Assembly: GCA_040880285.1 (NCBI GenBank)
Contig: JBBDIT010000078.1
Coordinates: 1-63,532 of the forward strand
Source of the DNA: JANQJA01 sp040880285
GTDB lineage: Bacteria; Pseudomonadota; Gammaproteobacteria; Pseudomonadales; Azotimanducaceae
Length of the DNA: 63,532 bases
Direction of reading: 5' to 3'
The notes below the pieces were generated by a model. The model saw nothing but the letters and a program-made list of their open reading frames with translations. It was not told the origin of the DNA and did not search any database. Position numbers and translations under genes: made by a program. Shown here in pieces: positions 9,136 through 17,186 of the stretch (its first letter is position 1; each line of letters begins with the position of its first letter).

Positions 9136-9569
9136 CAGGACGCCTGTTGGGATCTCGCGAGGAACCAGTGAAGACAAACAAAATTGTACAAAACACTCTG
9201 GTGTTCATTGCTATTCTGTTCGGGGCGTTAACCATTATAGCCGGATCGCGAGTTCTTGGCGGGTCTGATCCAGGCTATGTCGTCTATAAACCGCTGGTGA
9301 TCTACAACACAGTTATGGGCTTTGCCTATGTTGCTACGGGTGTCATTGCGTGGCGCAATCTGTTTATAGCCAGAGCCATGGGCGGCACCATCTTTTCTCT
9401 TAACACAATCGTGTTTCTGGTAATTATATACCTCTACAGAACAGGAAGTTCCGTCGCAATCGATAGTGTACAGGCAATGACTCTGAGAACCGTCGTCTGG
9501 CTTGCGCTTTTCACAGGTTTTGTCTGGCTGAATCATAAAGCGCGTCCTGCCGGTACAGGGCAAAACTAA
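9132..9569 (+). CDS. Small integral membrane protein of unknown function
   Basis: A 145-residue protein with four hydrophobic segments (about 22-42, 55-75, 85-105 and 118-138) and short polar loops, ending in a basic tail. No catalytic motif or known family is recognisable. The start is uncertain: ATG 9132 overlaps the stop of the broken upstream gene as ATGA, whereas GTG 9168 has a nearby GAGGAA ribosome-binding sequence and would give 133 residues. It lies inside the repeat-bounded insert but does not share the high GC of the RND genes. Confidence 0.55.
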   Translation: MTGRLLGSREEPVKTNKIVQNTLVFIAILFGALTIIAGSRVLGGSDPGYVVYKPLVIYNTVMGFAYVATGVIAWRNLFIARAMGGTIFSLNTIVFLVIIYLYRTGSSVAIDSVQAMTLRTVVWLALFTGFVWLNHKARPAGTGQN

Positions 9570-9721
9570 CGCGGGTTCATTTTGAATCGTATCAGAAGCT
9601 TAAAACTATTAGCTCTTAATGATACGTATTTTTTAAAAAGTGCATGAAAGCGCTTCACACTCCAAGCCATGGTGAAACGCGATGGCCGCTTCATTAATAT
9701 ACAGGCCGAAGAGCTCGCAGC

Positions 9722-9796
9722 GTGGTGCTAACCGCGACGACAGATGTTGTCGGCTTCTCCTGCTTTTTGGGATTGGCGACACTGTTCCTGCTATGA
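9722..9796 (+). pseudogene. MgtE-type Mg2+ transporter, C-terminal remnant
   Basis: The frame VLTATTDVVGFSCFLGLATL followed by FLL and stop (TGA 9794-9796) resembles the last transmembrane helix of MgtE/SLC41-type magnesium transporters (TT.TDV.GFF.FLGLA.L). Nothing upstream continues the family. Its stop overlaps the ATG of the next fragment. Confidence 0.4.
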
Positions 9797-10053
9797 ACGA
9801 GGGACAACAGGTCTTTTATTATCTCGGTTTGGCGCTGGCCATCGGGTTGCTGGGCGGCAGTATGGCCCTTCTTGCCGAGCAGTTCGGGTCACTGGTCCTG
9901 GGCCTGGCATTTATCTGAGTGGCGGGCACATTGACAATTGTCTATGTCGTCAATCTGCACCGGGGAGACGATGATGTGGGTATCACCAGCCACGTCACCG
10001 GGCTTCTGACCTTGCGCGAATGGAAGATGAAAGTCATCTCGCTGAAAGACTAG
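9793..10053 (+). pseudogene. DUF4010/MgtC-like membrane protein remnant
   Basis: From ATG 9793 the frame reads LGLALAIGLLGG, then SMALLAEQFGSLVLGLAF, a TGA stop at 9916-9918, then VAGTLTIVYVV ... DVGITSHVTGLLT. DUF4010/MgtC-like proteins have the same order, but with a ~35-residue stretch between the two halves of the first part (GLLVG...RTFALIGLLGG). This copy therefore has an internal deletion and a nonsense codon, and it ends at the right-hand 160-bp repeat. It cannot encode a working protein. Confidence 0.5.
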
Positions 10054-10058
10054 TGGAC

Positions 10059-10218
10059 AGCGCTCAAGCTCGGCCTTCGTCAGGTGTGGCGGAATCCCGC
10101 TCGTGTTTGTCAACATACTGCGTTTTCGATAATACAACCGGCCCAATCCTAACCCCTCATGATCACATGTGATAGCATTGCTCGCGATTCTACCGGCCTG
10201 CATTCGGGCCTTCAGGAA
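10059..10218. repeat. 160-bp perfect direct repeat, right copy
   Basis: Exact copy of 3827-3986. It carries the first ~20 codons of the PhyH gene (minus strand) and its upstream region, then meets DUF4010 debris at 10058 on one side and the EamA gene on the other. The AGGAA at 10214-10218 that serves as ribosome-binding site for the EamA gene is the last part of the repeat, so this copy is probably the original promoter region for that gene. Confidence 0.95.
10162..10173. promoter_or_regulatory. 12-bp palindrome ATCACATGTGAT upstream of EamA gene
   Basis: Second copy of the dyad found at 3930-3941, about 50 bases before the EamA transporter start. If it is an operator, the duplication has given the dioxygenase and the EamA gene one copy each. 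Confidence 0.35.
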
Positions 10219-10223
10219 ACGCT

Positions 10224-11072
10224 GTGCCCCTGAATGTTACCTTGTTAGTTCTGCTCGCGGCGCTATTGCACGCAGTCTGGAATGCGATGGTTAAAGCCAG
10301 TGGTGATCGCCTCATTTTGATGGCATGGATCGCTGCTTCAACCAGTTTGATTGCGGCTCCCCTGGCATTCTTTGTTGAACTCCCCACGAAAGAAGTCTGG
10401 GCGTTCCTGCTCGTTACCCTTTGCATCCATACCGCCTATATGTTGTTACTGGTTCGCGCGTATGGCCATGGAGACTTCGGTCAGGTGTATCCACTGGCAC
10501 GTGGTTTCGCACCGTTGGTTGTCACGATTGTCGGATTCACGCTGGTCGGTGAACAGCTAGTTTTCTATGCGGTTATCGGCATTATCCTGATCGTCGGTGG
10601 CATCATCAGCCTGGCCTGGCGAAGTTCCGACACGATCACCGCTTCACGTGATCTACGCGGTGTCGGCTATGCGCTTGCGACCGGCCTTGCCATCGCCGCC
10701 TATTCTGTCGTCGACGGCCTGGGCGGGCGCACGGCAGCGACTCCACAAGCTTACATCGTTTGGTTGTTCCTGCTTCACGGTATACCGATCACATTCATTA
10801 CGCTGGTGCGGCGGGGCCCGCAGAAGGTCTTTGCTGACCGAACGATCATTACGCAGGGTATCGGTGGCGCAGTGATGTCGATGATCGCCTATGGCATCGT
10901 GATTTGGGCGATGAGCAATGCGCCACTCGGTCCTGTCTCGGCGCTGCGCGAAACAAGTGTGGTGTTTGGCGCCCTGATTTCCGGTCTGGTCCTGAAAGAG
11001 CGCCTGGGCCCCAGGGCGCTGACTGCCGCCTGTGTCGTGGCGGCAGGTATTATTCTGTTACGGCTGAATTGA
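10224..11072 (+). CDS. EamA/DMT-superfamily transporter
   Basis: A 282-residue protein made of two EamA repeats of about five helices each, with about ten transmembrane segments in all and almost no loops. This is the drug/metabolite transporter superfamily; such proteins export amino acids, metabolites or purines, but the substrate here is not evident. GTG 10224 is favoured because AGGAA precedes it by five bases. Its 3' end overlaps the 3' end of the opposing GTPase gene by 23 bases. In the inferred ancestral arrangement it was divergent from the PhyH dioxygenase gene. Confidence 0.82.
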   Translation: MPLNVTLLVLLAALLHAVWNAMVKASGDRLILMAWIAASTSLIAAPLAFFVELPTKEVWAFLLVTLCIHTAYMLLLVRAYGHGDFGQVYPLARGFAPLVVTIVGFTLVGEQLVFYAVIGIILIVGGIISLAWRSSDTITASRDLRGVGYALATGLAIAAYSVVDGLGGRTAATPQAYIVWLFLLHGIPITFITLVRRGPQKVFADRTIITQGIGGAVMSMIAYGIVIWAMSNAPLGPVSALRETSVVFGALISGLVLKERLGPRALTAACVVAAGIILLRLN

Positions 11073-12450
11073 GCAGTGCTTCAATTTGTCCAATCAGCTG
11101 CTCGTAATTAGTACCGTCAACTTCACCACGCGATAGCCGACGAAGCGAAATGGCGAGCTGTTTCCTGAGTGCATCGGGAACGACATCCATCAGGTTATTA
11201 TCTGCTCCCACGGTCATTACAACTGCCTCGCGCCTGGCGTGGTTTCGCTCCGCCACCAGATGATGGTGCAGCCAGGCACGGCCCAGCAGCACCCACGGAA
11301 AATTCTGCGCCCTGATGGGGCCAACCTGCAGCACGCGATCCCCCAGGGTACCACCTAAAACCTTGACCCTGGCCAGCTCTCCCGTCCCAAACCAGGCCCC
11401 GAGGCCACCCAGGAGCGCTCCGACGCCGGCACCCATCAGCAGTGAGGTACCGCCGAGGACAAGGTCGACGCCACTACCGGCAGCCGCACCGGAAATTGCG
11501 CCGGTGATTGCAAGTTGACCCTGGGATAAACCGAATACCTCCCAGTTGGCCCGCGTGAAGAGATCCGACTCAATAATTTCGGTGACCGGTGTATCCCGGT
11601 CCAGGTGCTCATGGCGATAAATTCGTTCAACCCGTTTGAAGGATGCCTGTTCGCGTTCACTGATCTTCTTTCGCAATTTCTGTCCGAGCTTTTCTTTTAA
11701 CTGGTCAACGTCATCGGAATCTTTCAACGTACCGCGTTCAACCCGGGTCAGGTTATCTGAAAGACATCCGGCAATTTCGCGCGCGCTACGGGTTACCCGT
11801 GATCGCCGTTCGCTTTGCAGGCCCGACACCGCTGCCTCCAGTTTGCCTTGCCAGGCCTGGTCGAGTTCCCCGAAGCCACGAAGCAGCGAGATGCGCTTGT
11901 CGAAGTCTGCATGCATGGCATCAAATACCCTCACCAGTGAGAAGTACTGGCCAAGGGCATGGCGCCACTCTTCCTGGTAGTCACCTGCGCCGATCAGATT
12001 AATCAGTGCCATTCTTGGACGACCGGTCCATTGCAGAATTTCCATTTCAATCTCATATTCAGGACCATAGGGCTTGGCACCATCGACCACATAGAGAATA
12101 CCGGCACCCTCTATCAGGGGCGTGAGCAGTTCACATTCATCAGCGAACCTTGGGTCCTCCCGGTGGCGTTCAACAAAGGCTGCAACGGCTTCCGGTCGAT
12201 CACTGGCGCTACCGGCATGTTGCTTTAACCAGTCAAGGACTTCACCAGGACGCTGGAATCCCGGGGTATCCACCAGCGTGTAGAGCGCCTCGCCGTCGAG
12301 CGTAAACGTGTGGCGACGCGCCTTGCGGGTTGTGCCAGGAGTTCGTGAAATCGCAACCCGGTCATCCTCGGCCAGGGTTGCAACGATAGAACTCTTGCCC
12401 TTGTTGGGATGACCGACAACTGCAAATGTGGGGACCGACAAAGCCGTCAT
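11050..12450 (-). CDS. GTPase with DUF3482 domain
   Basis: A 466-residue protein. The N-terminal Era/Der-like G domain has P-loop GHPNKGKS (residues 13-20), the RTPGTT switch I segment and DTPG (61-64). The C-terminal half is DUF3482, with a Gly/Ala-rich hydrophobic stretch near residues 315-360 that may touch membrane. The biological role is unknown. It overlaps the upstream DUF2868 gene by four bases (ATGA type), and the two families habitually occur together in proteobacteria, so they probably work as a pair. Confidence 0.85.
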   Translation of the reverse strand: MTALSVPTFAVVGHPNKGKSSIVATLAEDDRVAISRTPGTTRKARRHTFTLDGEALYTLVDTPGFQRPGEVLDWLKQHAGSASDRPEAVAAFVERHREDPRFADECELLTPLIEGAGILYVVDGAKPYGPEYEIEMEILQWTGRPRMALINLIGAGDYQEEWRHALGQYFSLVRVFDAMHADFDKRISLLRGFGELDQAWQGKLEAAVSGLQSERRSRVTRSAREIAGCLSDNLTRVERGTLKDSDDVDQLKEKLGQKLRKKISEREQASFKRVERIYRHEHLDRDTPVTEIIESDLFTRANWEVFGLSQGQLAITGAISGAAAGSGVDLVLGGTSLLMGAGVGALLGGLGAWFGTGELARVKVLGGTLGDRVLQVGPIRAQNFPWVLLGRAWLHHHLVAERNHARREAVVMTVGADNNLMDVVPDALRKQLAISLRRLSRGEVDGTNYEQLIGQIEALLNSAVTE

Positions 12451-13907
12451 ACCGCACTCGCCACATAGAGCCGGGGATCGTCACGTGCGGCCAGGGCACG
12501 CGCCCAAATCTCGCGGTCTTCTTCGGTAATAGATTGTCGCTCCAGATCCAGCGGTACAATCATGATAACGGGATCATTACCGATGACCTCTCGCACTCGT
12601 TCCAGATAATCAAAAAACGCCAGCAGCGGCGGTTCCCAACCCTTTGTGAAGATAACCACACGGCTCGCTGATCCCCGCCGCGATTGTGCGTACGCTTGCA
12701 AATTTTCTCGCTGTATCGCTGCCGATTGCCGCTCTGCCGCGTCGATATTCGCTGCATCACCAACGCCCTTGCCCGCCAACCAGGCCTGTGCCTCACTTTC
12801 CGCCAGAACACCGTTCCATATAATGACCACGCCGGCTTCTGACAGGTCCAGTTGGGCGAGTAATGCGGTCGCTTGTGGATCTGTCCCCGTCTCACCTTCT
12901 TCCGGTCCGTCAAAAGAAACCGCCGGTGCACGCAGGCGATCGAGTAATGCGGTTATTTGAGGCCCTTCAGCCAGCAACCTGCGAGTGGCCCGAGACACTT
13001 GCCAACCCGAAACAACCGCAAGTAAAACCCTTGGCACCAGTCCATATACCAGAATCGTCATCAAAACGAAGGGCCACCAACGTCCCAGCTCCGCCGCGGT
13101 AGCCACATCGATCACATTATTCTCCAGTCGGTAAAACCTTGAGGCTTCCACCAGCGCAAGATCCGGAGTAGCCAACGGCAACCAGGCTGACCACGGCAAG
13201 GCCAGGACATTGAAGATGCGCCACACAAATTGCGCGTCTGTCTCGAGGGTGGTGCTCCAGCCAAACGCAAGGTCCGTAAATACCACCAGCAGGAGCGCAA
13301 CAATCAAAACGCCAACAAAGTAACCGATCGCGAACGACTGGCCGAATGCGAGCAATTGCCAGCGCGCAAACGCACCACGCAAGGGTCGTTGTGACACAGT
13401 TTCGAACAAGTTGACCGAGGTATGCCTGGCAAGATAATTGCCTACCCAGCGCCCCGGGCTCAGCACAGCCATCGCATGACGCATGGAAGCAGGGATAAAT
13501 GCGCGTACCTTGAGTAGCATGAGCGAGCCGATCATAAAGAGTAACGGCAAGCCCACCAGCACACCCAGCAGCGCGAACAAGTTCACAGGGTCATCACCCT
13601 GATAGGTGAATAGTGCCCCCGCCACTCCAATACCAAAGACGATACCCAGCAGTACCAGAACGCCCGTCGCAAGGCTGATGAGGGCCACCAGCCGCTCGCC
13701 GGATTGTTTTGAGTCCGGCGCTTGATTCGCGTCTTCAATCGCCTGCCACCAGGCCAGTACTTGCCCGGGGGCCGGTTCGATTGTTCCGGTCTGAAGTGAC
13801 TTGCCGATGAGCCTGTCTCGTTCCACCCGATCCTGGTAAGGAAGATCATTGTCCTCTTCCAGCCATTGCAGGATATTTATCGCAGTCGATAGTAAAGAAT
13901 GGCTCAT
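12447..13907 (-). CDS. DUF2868 membrane protein
   Basis: A 486-residue protein with paired hydrophobic segments near residues 75-130, about 190-215 and about 290-320, then a C-terminal soluble part (about 340-486) that reads like an alpha/beta fold (GVVIIWNGVL, RVVIFTKGWEPPLLAFFDYL). It matches the DUF2868 family. It is translationally coupled to the DUF3482 GTPase, suggesting a membrane anchor or partner for that GTPase. Function is otherwise unknown. Confidence 0.8.
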   Translation of the reverse strand: MSHSLLSTAINILQWLEEDNDLPYQDRVERDRLIGKSLQTGTIEPAPGQVLAWWQAIEDANQAPDSKQSGERLVALISLATGVLVLLGIVFGIGVAGALFTYQGDDPVNLFALLGVLVGLPLLFMIGSLMLLKVRAFIPASMRHAMAVLSPGRWVGNYLARHTSVNLFETVSQRPLRGAFARWQLLAFGQSFAIGYFVGVLIVALLLVVFTDLAFGWSTTLETDAQFVWRIFNVLALPWSAWLPLATPDLALVEASRFYRLENNVIDVATAAELGRWWPFVLMTILVYGLVPRVLLAVVSGWQVSRATRRLLAEGPQITALLDRLRAPAVSFDGPEEGETGTDPQATALLAQLDLSEAGVVIIWNGVLAESEAQAWLAGKGVGDAANIDAAERQSAAIQRENLQAYAQSRRGSASRVVIFTKGWEPPLLAFFDYLERVREVIGNDPVIMIVPLDLERQSITEEDREIWARALAARDDPRLYVASAV

Positions 13908-14224
13908 GCAGGAGGTGGATCCGTTTGCCGTTTCCCAAAGAGGCTATGCTGCCATAAAGATGAGGGTTGTGCTTGAGGTACGCATTAGCAGAGCGGCTGA
14001 CAGACTCGCCGGAACCGTGAGACTTCCCATCTGCACGGTTCTGGCGGAGCTGGTGATCCCGGACCGTTGAATCGGGCTGGGATCCAAGGTGTGTACCTTT
14101 GAGAGACCTTGCAGACTCCCCGTCATACAAGGCCTCGCGGGCCATTCACCTTTTTGAGGGCGCGAATCTTACCCAGAATTTACGCACTTGAGAAGTCTTT
14201 TCTGCTAATTCTGGCGCTTAATTT
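13908..14224. other. Intergenic region
   Basis: About 317 bases between the start of the DUF2868 gene and the stop of the potassium-channel gene. I see no convincing gene, tRNA or strong hairpin with a T-run. It probably holds the promoter of the DUF2868-DUF3482 pair on the minus strand. Confidence 0.4.
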
Positions 14225-15922
14225 TTAACTGCCGAATCGAGCACTCGCCCATCGCCCAATTGATGTCTGCGGCAGTGTCTTTCCGGTCCGAACATAGTGA
14301 AGCGCGACCTCGTTCGAAAGATTCCACAACATTTTCGAGCGGCTCGCCCTGGTACCGGCAAACAGCAGCTTGTCACCGACCGCGAGCGGCGCCTGTTTGT
14401 CAGGCATACAATAAGCGCCCGCTTCATTGGAGTGATACAGGGCGACGAGCGGCAATGCCAAGGACCGGTCGGTATGGTCTTGCACCAGGTGTTCTATCCT
14501 GACCATCTGGCCTAGGTTGATTGCAGTTGTGACCGCGCTGGCGCTCTGTTCATCAATGATAGTACTCCAGGTATCGGGCAGGACGTCTCTTGATATTGAC
14601 CTGAGCTCTTCAGTCAATATCCTGGCCCAATTGTCGTCATGGGCCCGGGCGAGACTCAAGAACTCATCAATCAAGGGATTGGTCAACAAGGTCCTGATTT
14701 TGCTGGCAATTACTTCACTCGGCTCCATCACGATATGCGCATGCGAACTGTCGAACAGCGGGCCGTTGGCATTTTCTGTCTGGCGCACAATGACAAACAG
14801 ATCGGGGTTGAGTTGCCGCGCGGTGACGATAATCGAAAGGTTATTGGAGTCATCATCTGTCCCTGCGATGATACCGGCCGCGTGCTCGATGCCTGCATCC
14901 AGCAGTGCCGGCGCTTCGGTACTTTGGCCAACAATGACATCAGGGGGTAAGTCCGGCATCGCAGAATCTGTCTCGATGACACGGACGGGAATGTCATGCC
15001 TGGTCATCTCTTTATAGATCGCCCGGCCGAAGCGACCAAATCCGCAGATGACCCATAGTCCTTTTGGCATCTTGGTCAGGCGCGAAAGGGGTTCCCCCCG
15101 CGCCTTTCGGAACCACTCAACCAGCAGGAACTGGTACGGGGCATAAGTAGCGAGTGCCAGGTTCTTTGCAAAGGTGTCATAAGGGTTAATCACGTGGTCG
15201 GTGCCAAAAGACGCCATGTTCGATTCAACTGCATGGGCGTCGGCTCGACAGATCACCTGTAGCTCAGGGTTTAGCACCCGAGCCGAGATCGCAACGTGTA
15301 AGTTCACCGCATTGTCATTGGTGATTGCAACCACAGCACGGCACATCGGATGGGTAATACCCGCAAGAATCAGATGATCCGGATCACCGGCATCCACACA
15401 CAATCCGGGTATGTACATCGGGTCATCATCAAACAGGAGGGCGTCCAGCCGATCCTGCTTGATATCAATAACGGTCGCCTGAATAAGTCTTCGCCGCAAG
15501 GAACGTACCAGCTTGCTACCGGTATCACCATAACCACAAATCAGGAAGAATGGATCCTTTAGTGCACGAACCTGGCGTCCGAATCGATGGTCCGTAAATG
15601 CCCTTCTCAGCGACTCGTTTCCCAGCAGGCTAAGGAGCGACCCCAGGGCGTAGATCCAGGTCGCGACCGTCAGGTATAGAAATACCAGCGCCCACATTCG
15701 TTGCGCCTGGGTAAATGGGTAAGGTATCTCTCCGAAACCGATGGTTGTGCCCATGAAAGAAACAAAATAGAACGCATGGAAAAAATCCATGTACCAGACG
15801 TTACCCTGGTCGTCTACACCCGGAATAAGGGTGAGCCCGAAAGTTGCGATCGCATAAACACTCGAAAGCAGCAGCAGCGGCATCCGCATCCGGCGCAGTA
15901 TGATGAAGACAACCGTGTTCAA
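14225..15922 (-). CDS. Potassium channel with two RCK (TrkA-N) domains
   Basis: A 565-residue Kch-like channel. Two transmembrane helices flank a pore loop with a selectivity filter reading TTIGFGE (59-65), a GFG variant of the usual GYG. They are followed by an RCK domain beginning FFLICGYGDTGS (about 126-136) and a second beginning LWVICGFGRFG (about 297). RCK domains bind ligands such as nucleotides or cations and gate K+ flux. It is last in a run of ten same-strand genes downstream of the cytochrome cluster, ten bases after the DUF6394 gene, hinting that ion balance is tied to the respiratory unit. Confidence 0.85.
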   Translation of the reverse strand: MNTVVFIILRRMRMPLLLLSSVYAIATFGLTLIPGVDDQGNVWYMDFFHAFYFVSFMGTTIGFGEIPYPFTQAQRMWALVFLYLTVATWIYALGSLLSLLGNESLRRAFTDHRFGRQVRALKDPFFLICGYGDTGSKLVRSLRRRLIQATVIDIKQDRLDALLFDDDPMYIPGLCVDAGDPDHLILAGITHPMCRAVVAITNDNAVNLHVAISARVLNPELQVICRADAHAVESNMASFGTDHVINPYDTFAKNLALATYAPYQFLLVEWFRKARGEPLSRLTKMPKGLWVICGFGRFGRAIYKEMTRHDIPVRVIETDSAMPDLPPDVIVGQSTEAPALLDAGIEHAAGIIAGTDDDSNNLSIIVTARQLNPDLFVIVRQTENANGPLFDSSHAHIVMEPSEVIASKIRTLLTNPLIDEFLSLARAHDDNWARILTEELRSISRDVLPDTWSTIIDEQSASAVTTAINLGQMVRIEHLVQDHTDRSLALPLVALYHSNEAGAYCMPDKQAPLAVGDKLLFAGTRASRSKMLWNLSNEVALHYVRTGKTLPQTSIGRWASARFGS

Positions 15923-15931
15923 GGTGCAATC

Positions 15932-16315
15932 CTAACGGCGCAGTAACACAGTTTCGATCGTCAGCAACGCCACGGAGATCATGTTGGCAACCAATGCACC
16001 ACCGGCGAGGGATACAATGCTGGCCATCACATTCGGTGTCAGACCGGTGCCGCTAACGTGTACGGCAAATGCCCACACGGACGCCGCCGCAATGAGCTGG
16101 ATATCCGCCACCAGGCTGGTAGCCAGAAGCACCGCTCCCATATGGGACCGGTCACCAAACTTGAGAATCGTCGCCACTGCATTGACGAACATGGCAGCAT
16201 AAAATTCATACACGTGGTGATGCGCAGGATTGTCTATCTCGCCCACAAAAAACCCGAAGTTCAGCGTGAGCGCCAGGATAATAGTGAATGCAAAAACGAC
16301 TTTTTCCAGATTCAT
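15932..16315 (-). CDS. DUF6394 family membrane protein
   Basis: A 127-residue protein with four hydrophobic segments and a conserved-looking NPAHHHVYEFYAAMFVNAVA stretch between helices one and two. It resembles DUF6394 proteins, which commonly sit next to TrkA-domain potassium channels. Here the channel gene starts ten bases downstream. A role as channel partner is inference only. Confidence 0.65.
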   Translation of the reverse strand: MNLEKVVFAFTIILALTLNFGFFVGEIDNPAHHHVYEFYAAMFVNAVATILKFGDRSHMGAVLLATSLVADIQLIAAASVWAFAVHVSGTGLTPNVMASIVSLAGGALVANMISVALLTIETVLLRR

Positions 16316-16384
16316 TAAACGGCGCTCCTTCGGCCCTGGCCCCTAGCGATGAATTGTTACCGGTACCATAATTGTATCTGGGTC

Positions 16385-17155
16385 CTATCCGAGAGACTTG
16401 ACCCCTCGATGAAAACCCAACATGCCGGCAAATATTTTTTTACACTCAACCTGTTCGAATCCCACCGACTCCATCAATTTGGATAGCTCGGCCGCTGAGT
16501 AAAACATGCTGAGCGTTTCTACGAAATACTTTCTGCAGTTCAATGCCGCTTCACTGCTGTTGAACATCTTTGCTGTTGTAGTCAGGCAGATCTTAAGGTA
16601 ACCGAAATAGAGTTTTGCAATTAGGGGGTTGGCGGGCCGGAGCATATCACTGTGATAGAAGTGACCACCGGGTTTCAGCACACGATGGATTTCTTTGAAG
16701 ACTTGCATCACCCGTAAGTGACGGGAGGCAAATTGCAAGGTGACCACATCGAATGATTCGTCAGGAAAGGGCAGGTGGTGGACGTCGCCAATAGTACTGT
16801 CGATCCTAACGCCCGCTGCTCTGGCGCGCTTCTCGCCAACCTCCTGCATGTCCGGGCTGCGGTCAATAGCAGTCACAGCAACAGTCGGCTCTTTTTTCAA
16901 CATGGCGATGCCGACTGCGTTGGTACCGGCACACACATCAAGCACCTGCTGATTTTCCTTGAGCCTTATGATCGACAAAAAGCTGCGTTCAAAATAGCCC
17001 CATAGCCCCAGACTGGCGATGTAATTGGCGGAATCGTAGTAAGGAGCAACGTCTTTAAATACCAGATCAAGTTCGTCAGTCCATACATGTTCAAACTGGT
17101 CGTTGCGCTCGTTCTCTTTTTCAGAAAAGCGATCACTTGTAGTTCCATTGGCCAT
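16385..17155 (-). CDS. Class I SAM-dependent methyltransferase (UbiE-like)
   Basis: A 256-residue protein with a Rossmann methyltransferase core: motif I variant VLDVCAGTNAVGIA (about 70-83), the acidic end of strand 2 in TAIDRSPDM, motif II-like FPDESFDVVTLQFASRHL and post-motif RVLKPGGHFYHSD. It resembles UbiE/MenG quinone methyltransferases, which would suit a quinol-dependent respiratory cluster, but the substrate is not proven. It lies between the NhaD and DUF6394 genes on the same strand. Confidence 0.7.
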   Translation of the reverse strand: MANGTTSDRFSEKENERNDQFEHVWTDELDLVFKDVAPYYDSANYIASLGLWGYFERSFLSIIRLKENQQVLDVCAGTNAVGIAMLKKEPTVAVTAIDRSPDMQEVGEKRARAAGVRIDSTIGDVHHLPFPDESFDVVTLQFASRHLRVMQVFKEIHRVLKPGGHFYHSDMLRPANPLIAKLYFGYLKICLTTTAKMFNSSEAALNCRKYFVETLSMFYSAAELSKLMESVGFEQVECKKIFAGMLGFHRGVKSLG

Positions 17156-17186
17156 GATCTGATCCTTTTAATCTTTTATTAGCGGC

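Noticed and set aside
9889..10203. A 104-codon minus-strand gene starting like the PhyH dioxygenase
   Set aside because: It is only the duplicated first 20 codons and upstream region of PhyH running into antisense DUF4010 debris.
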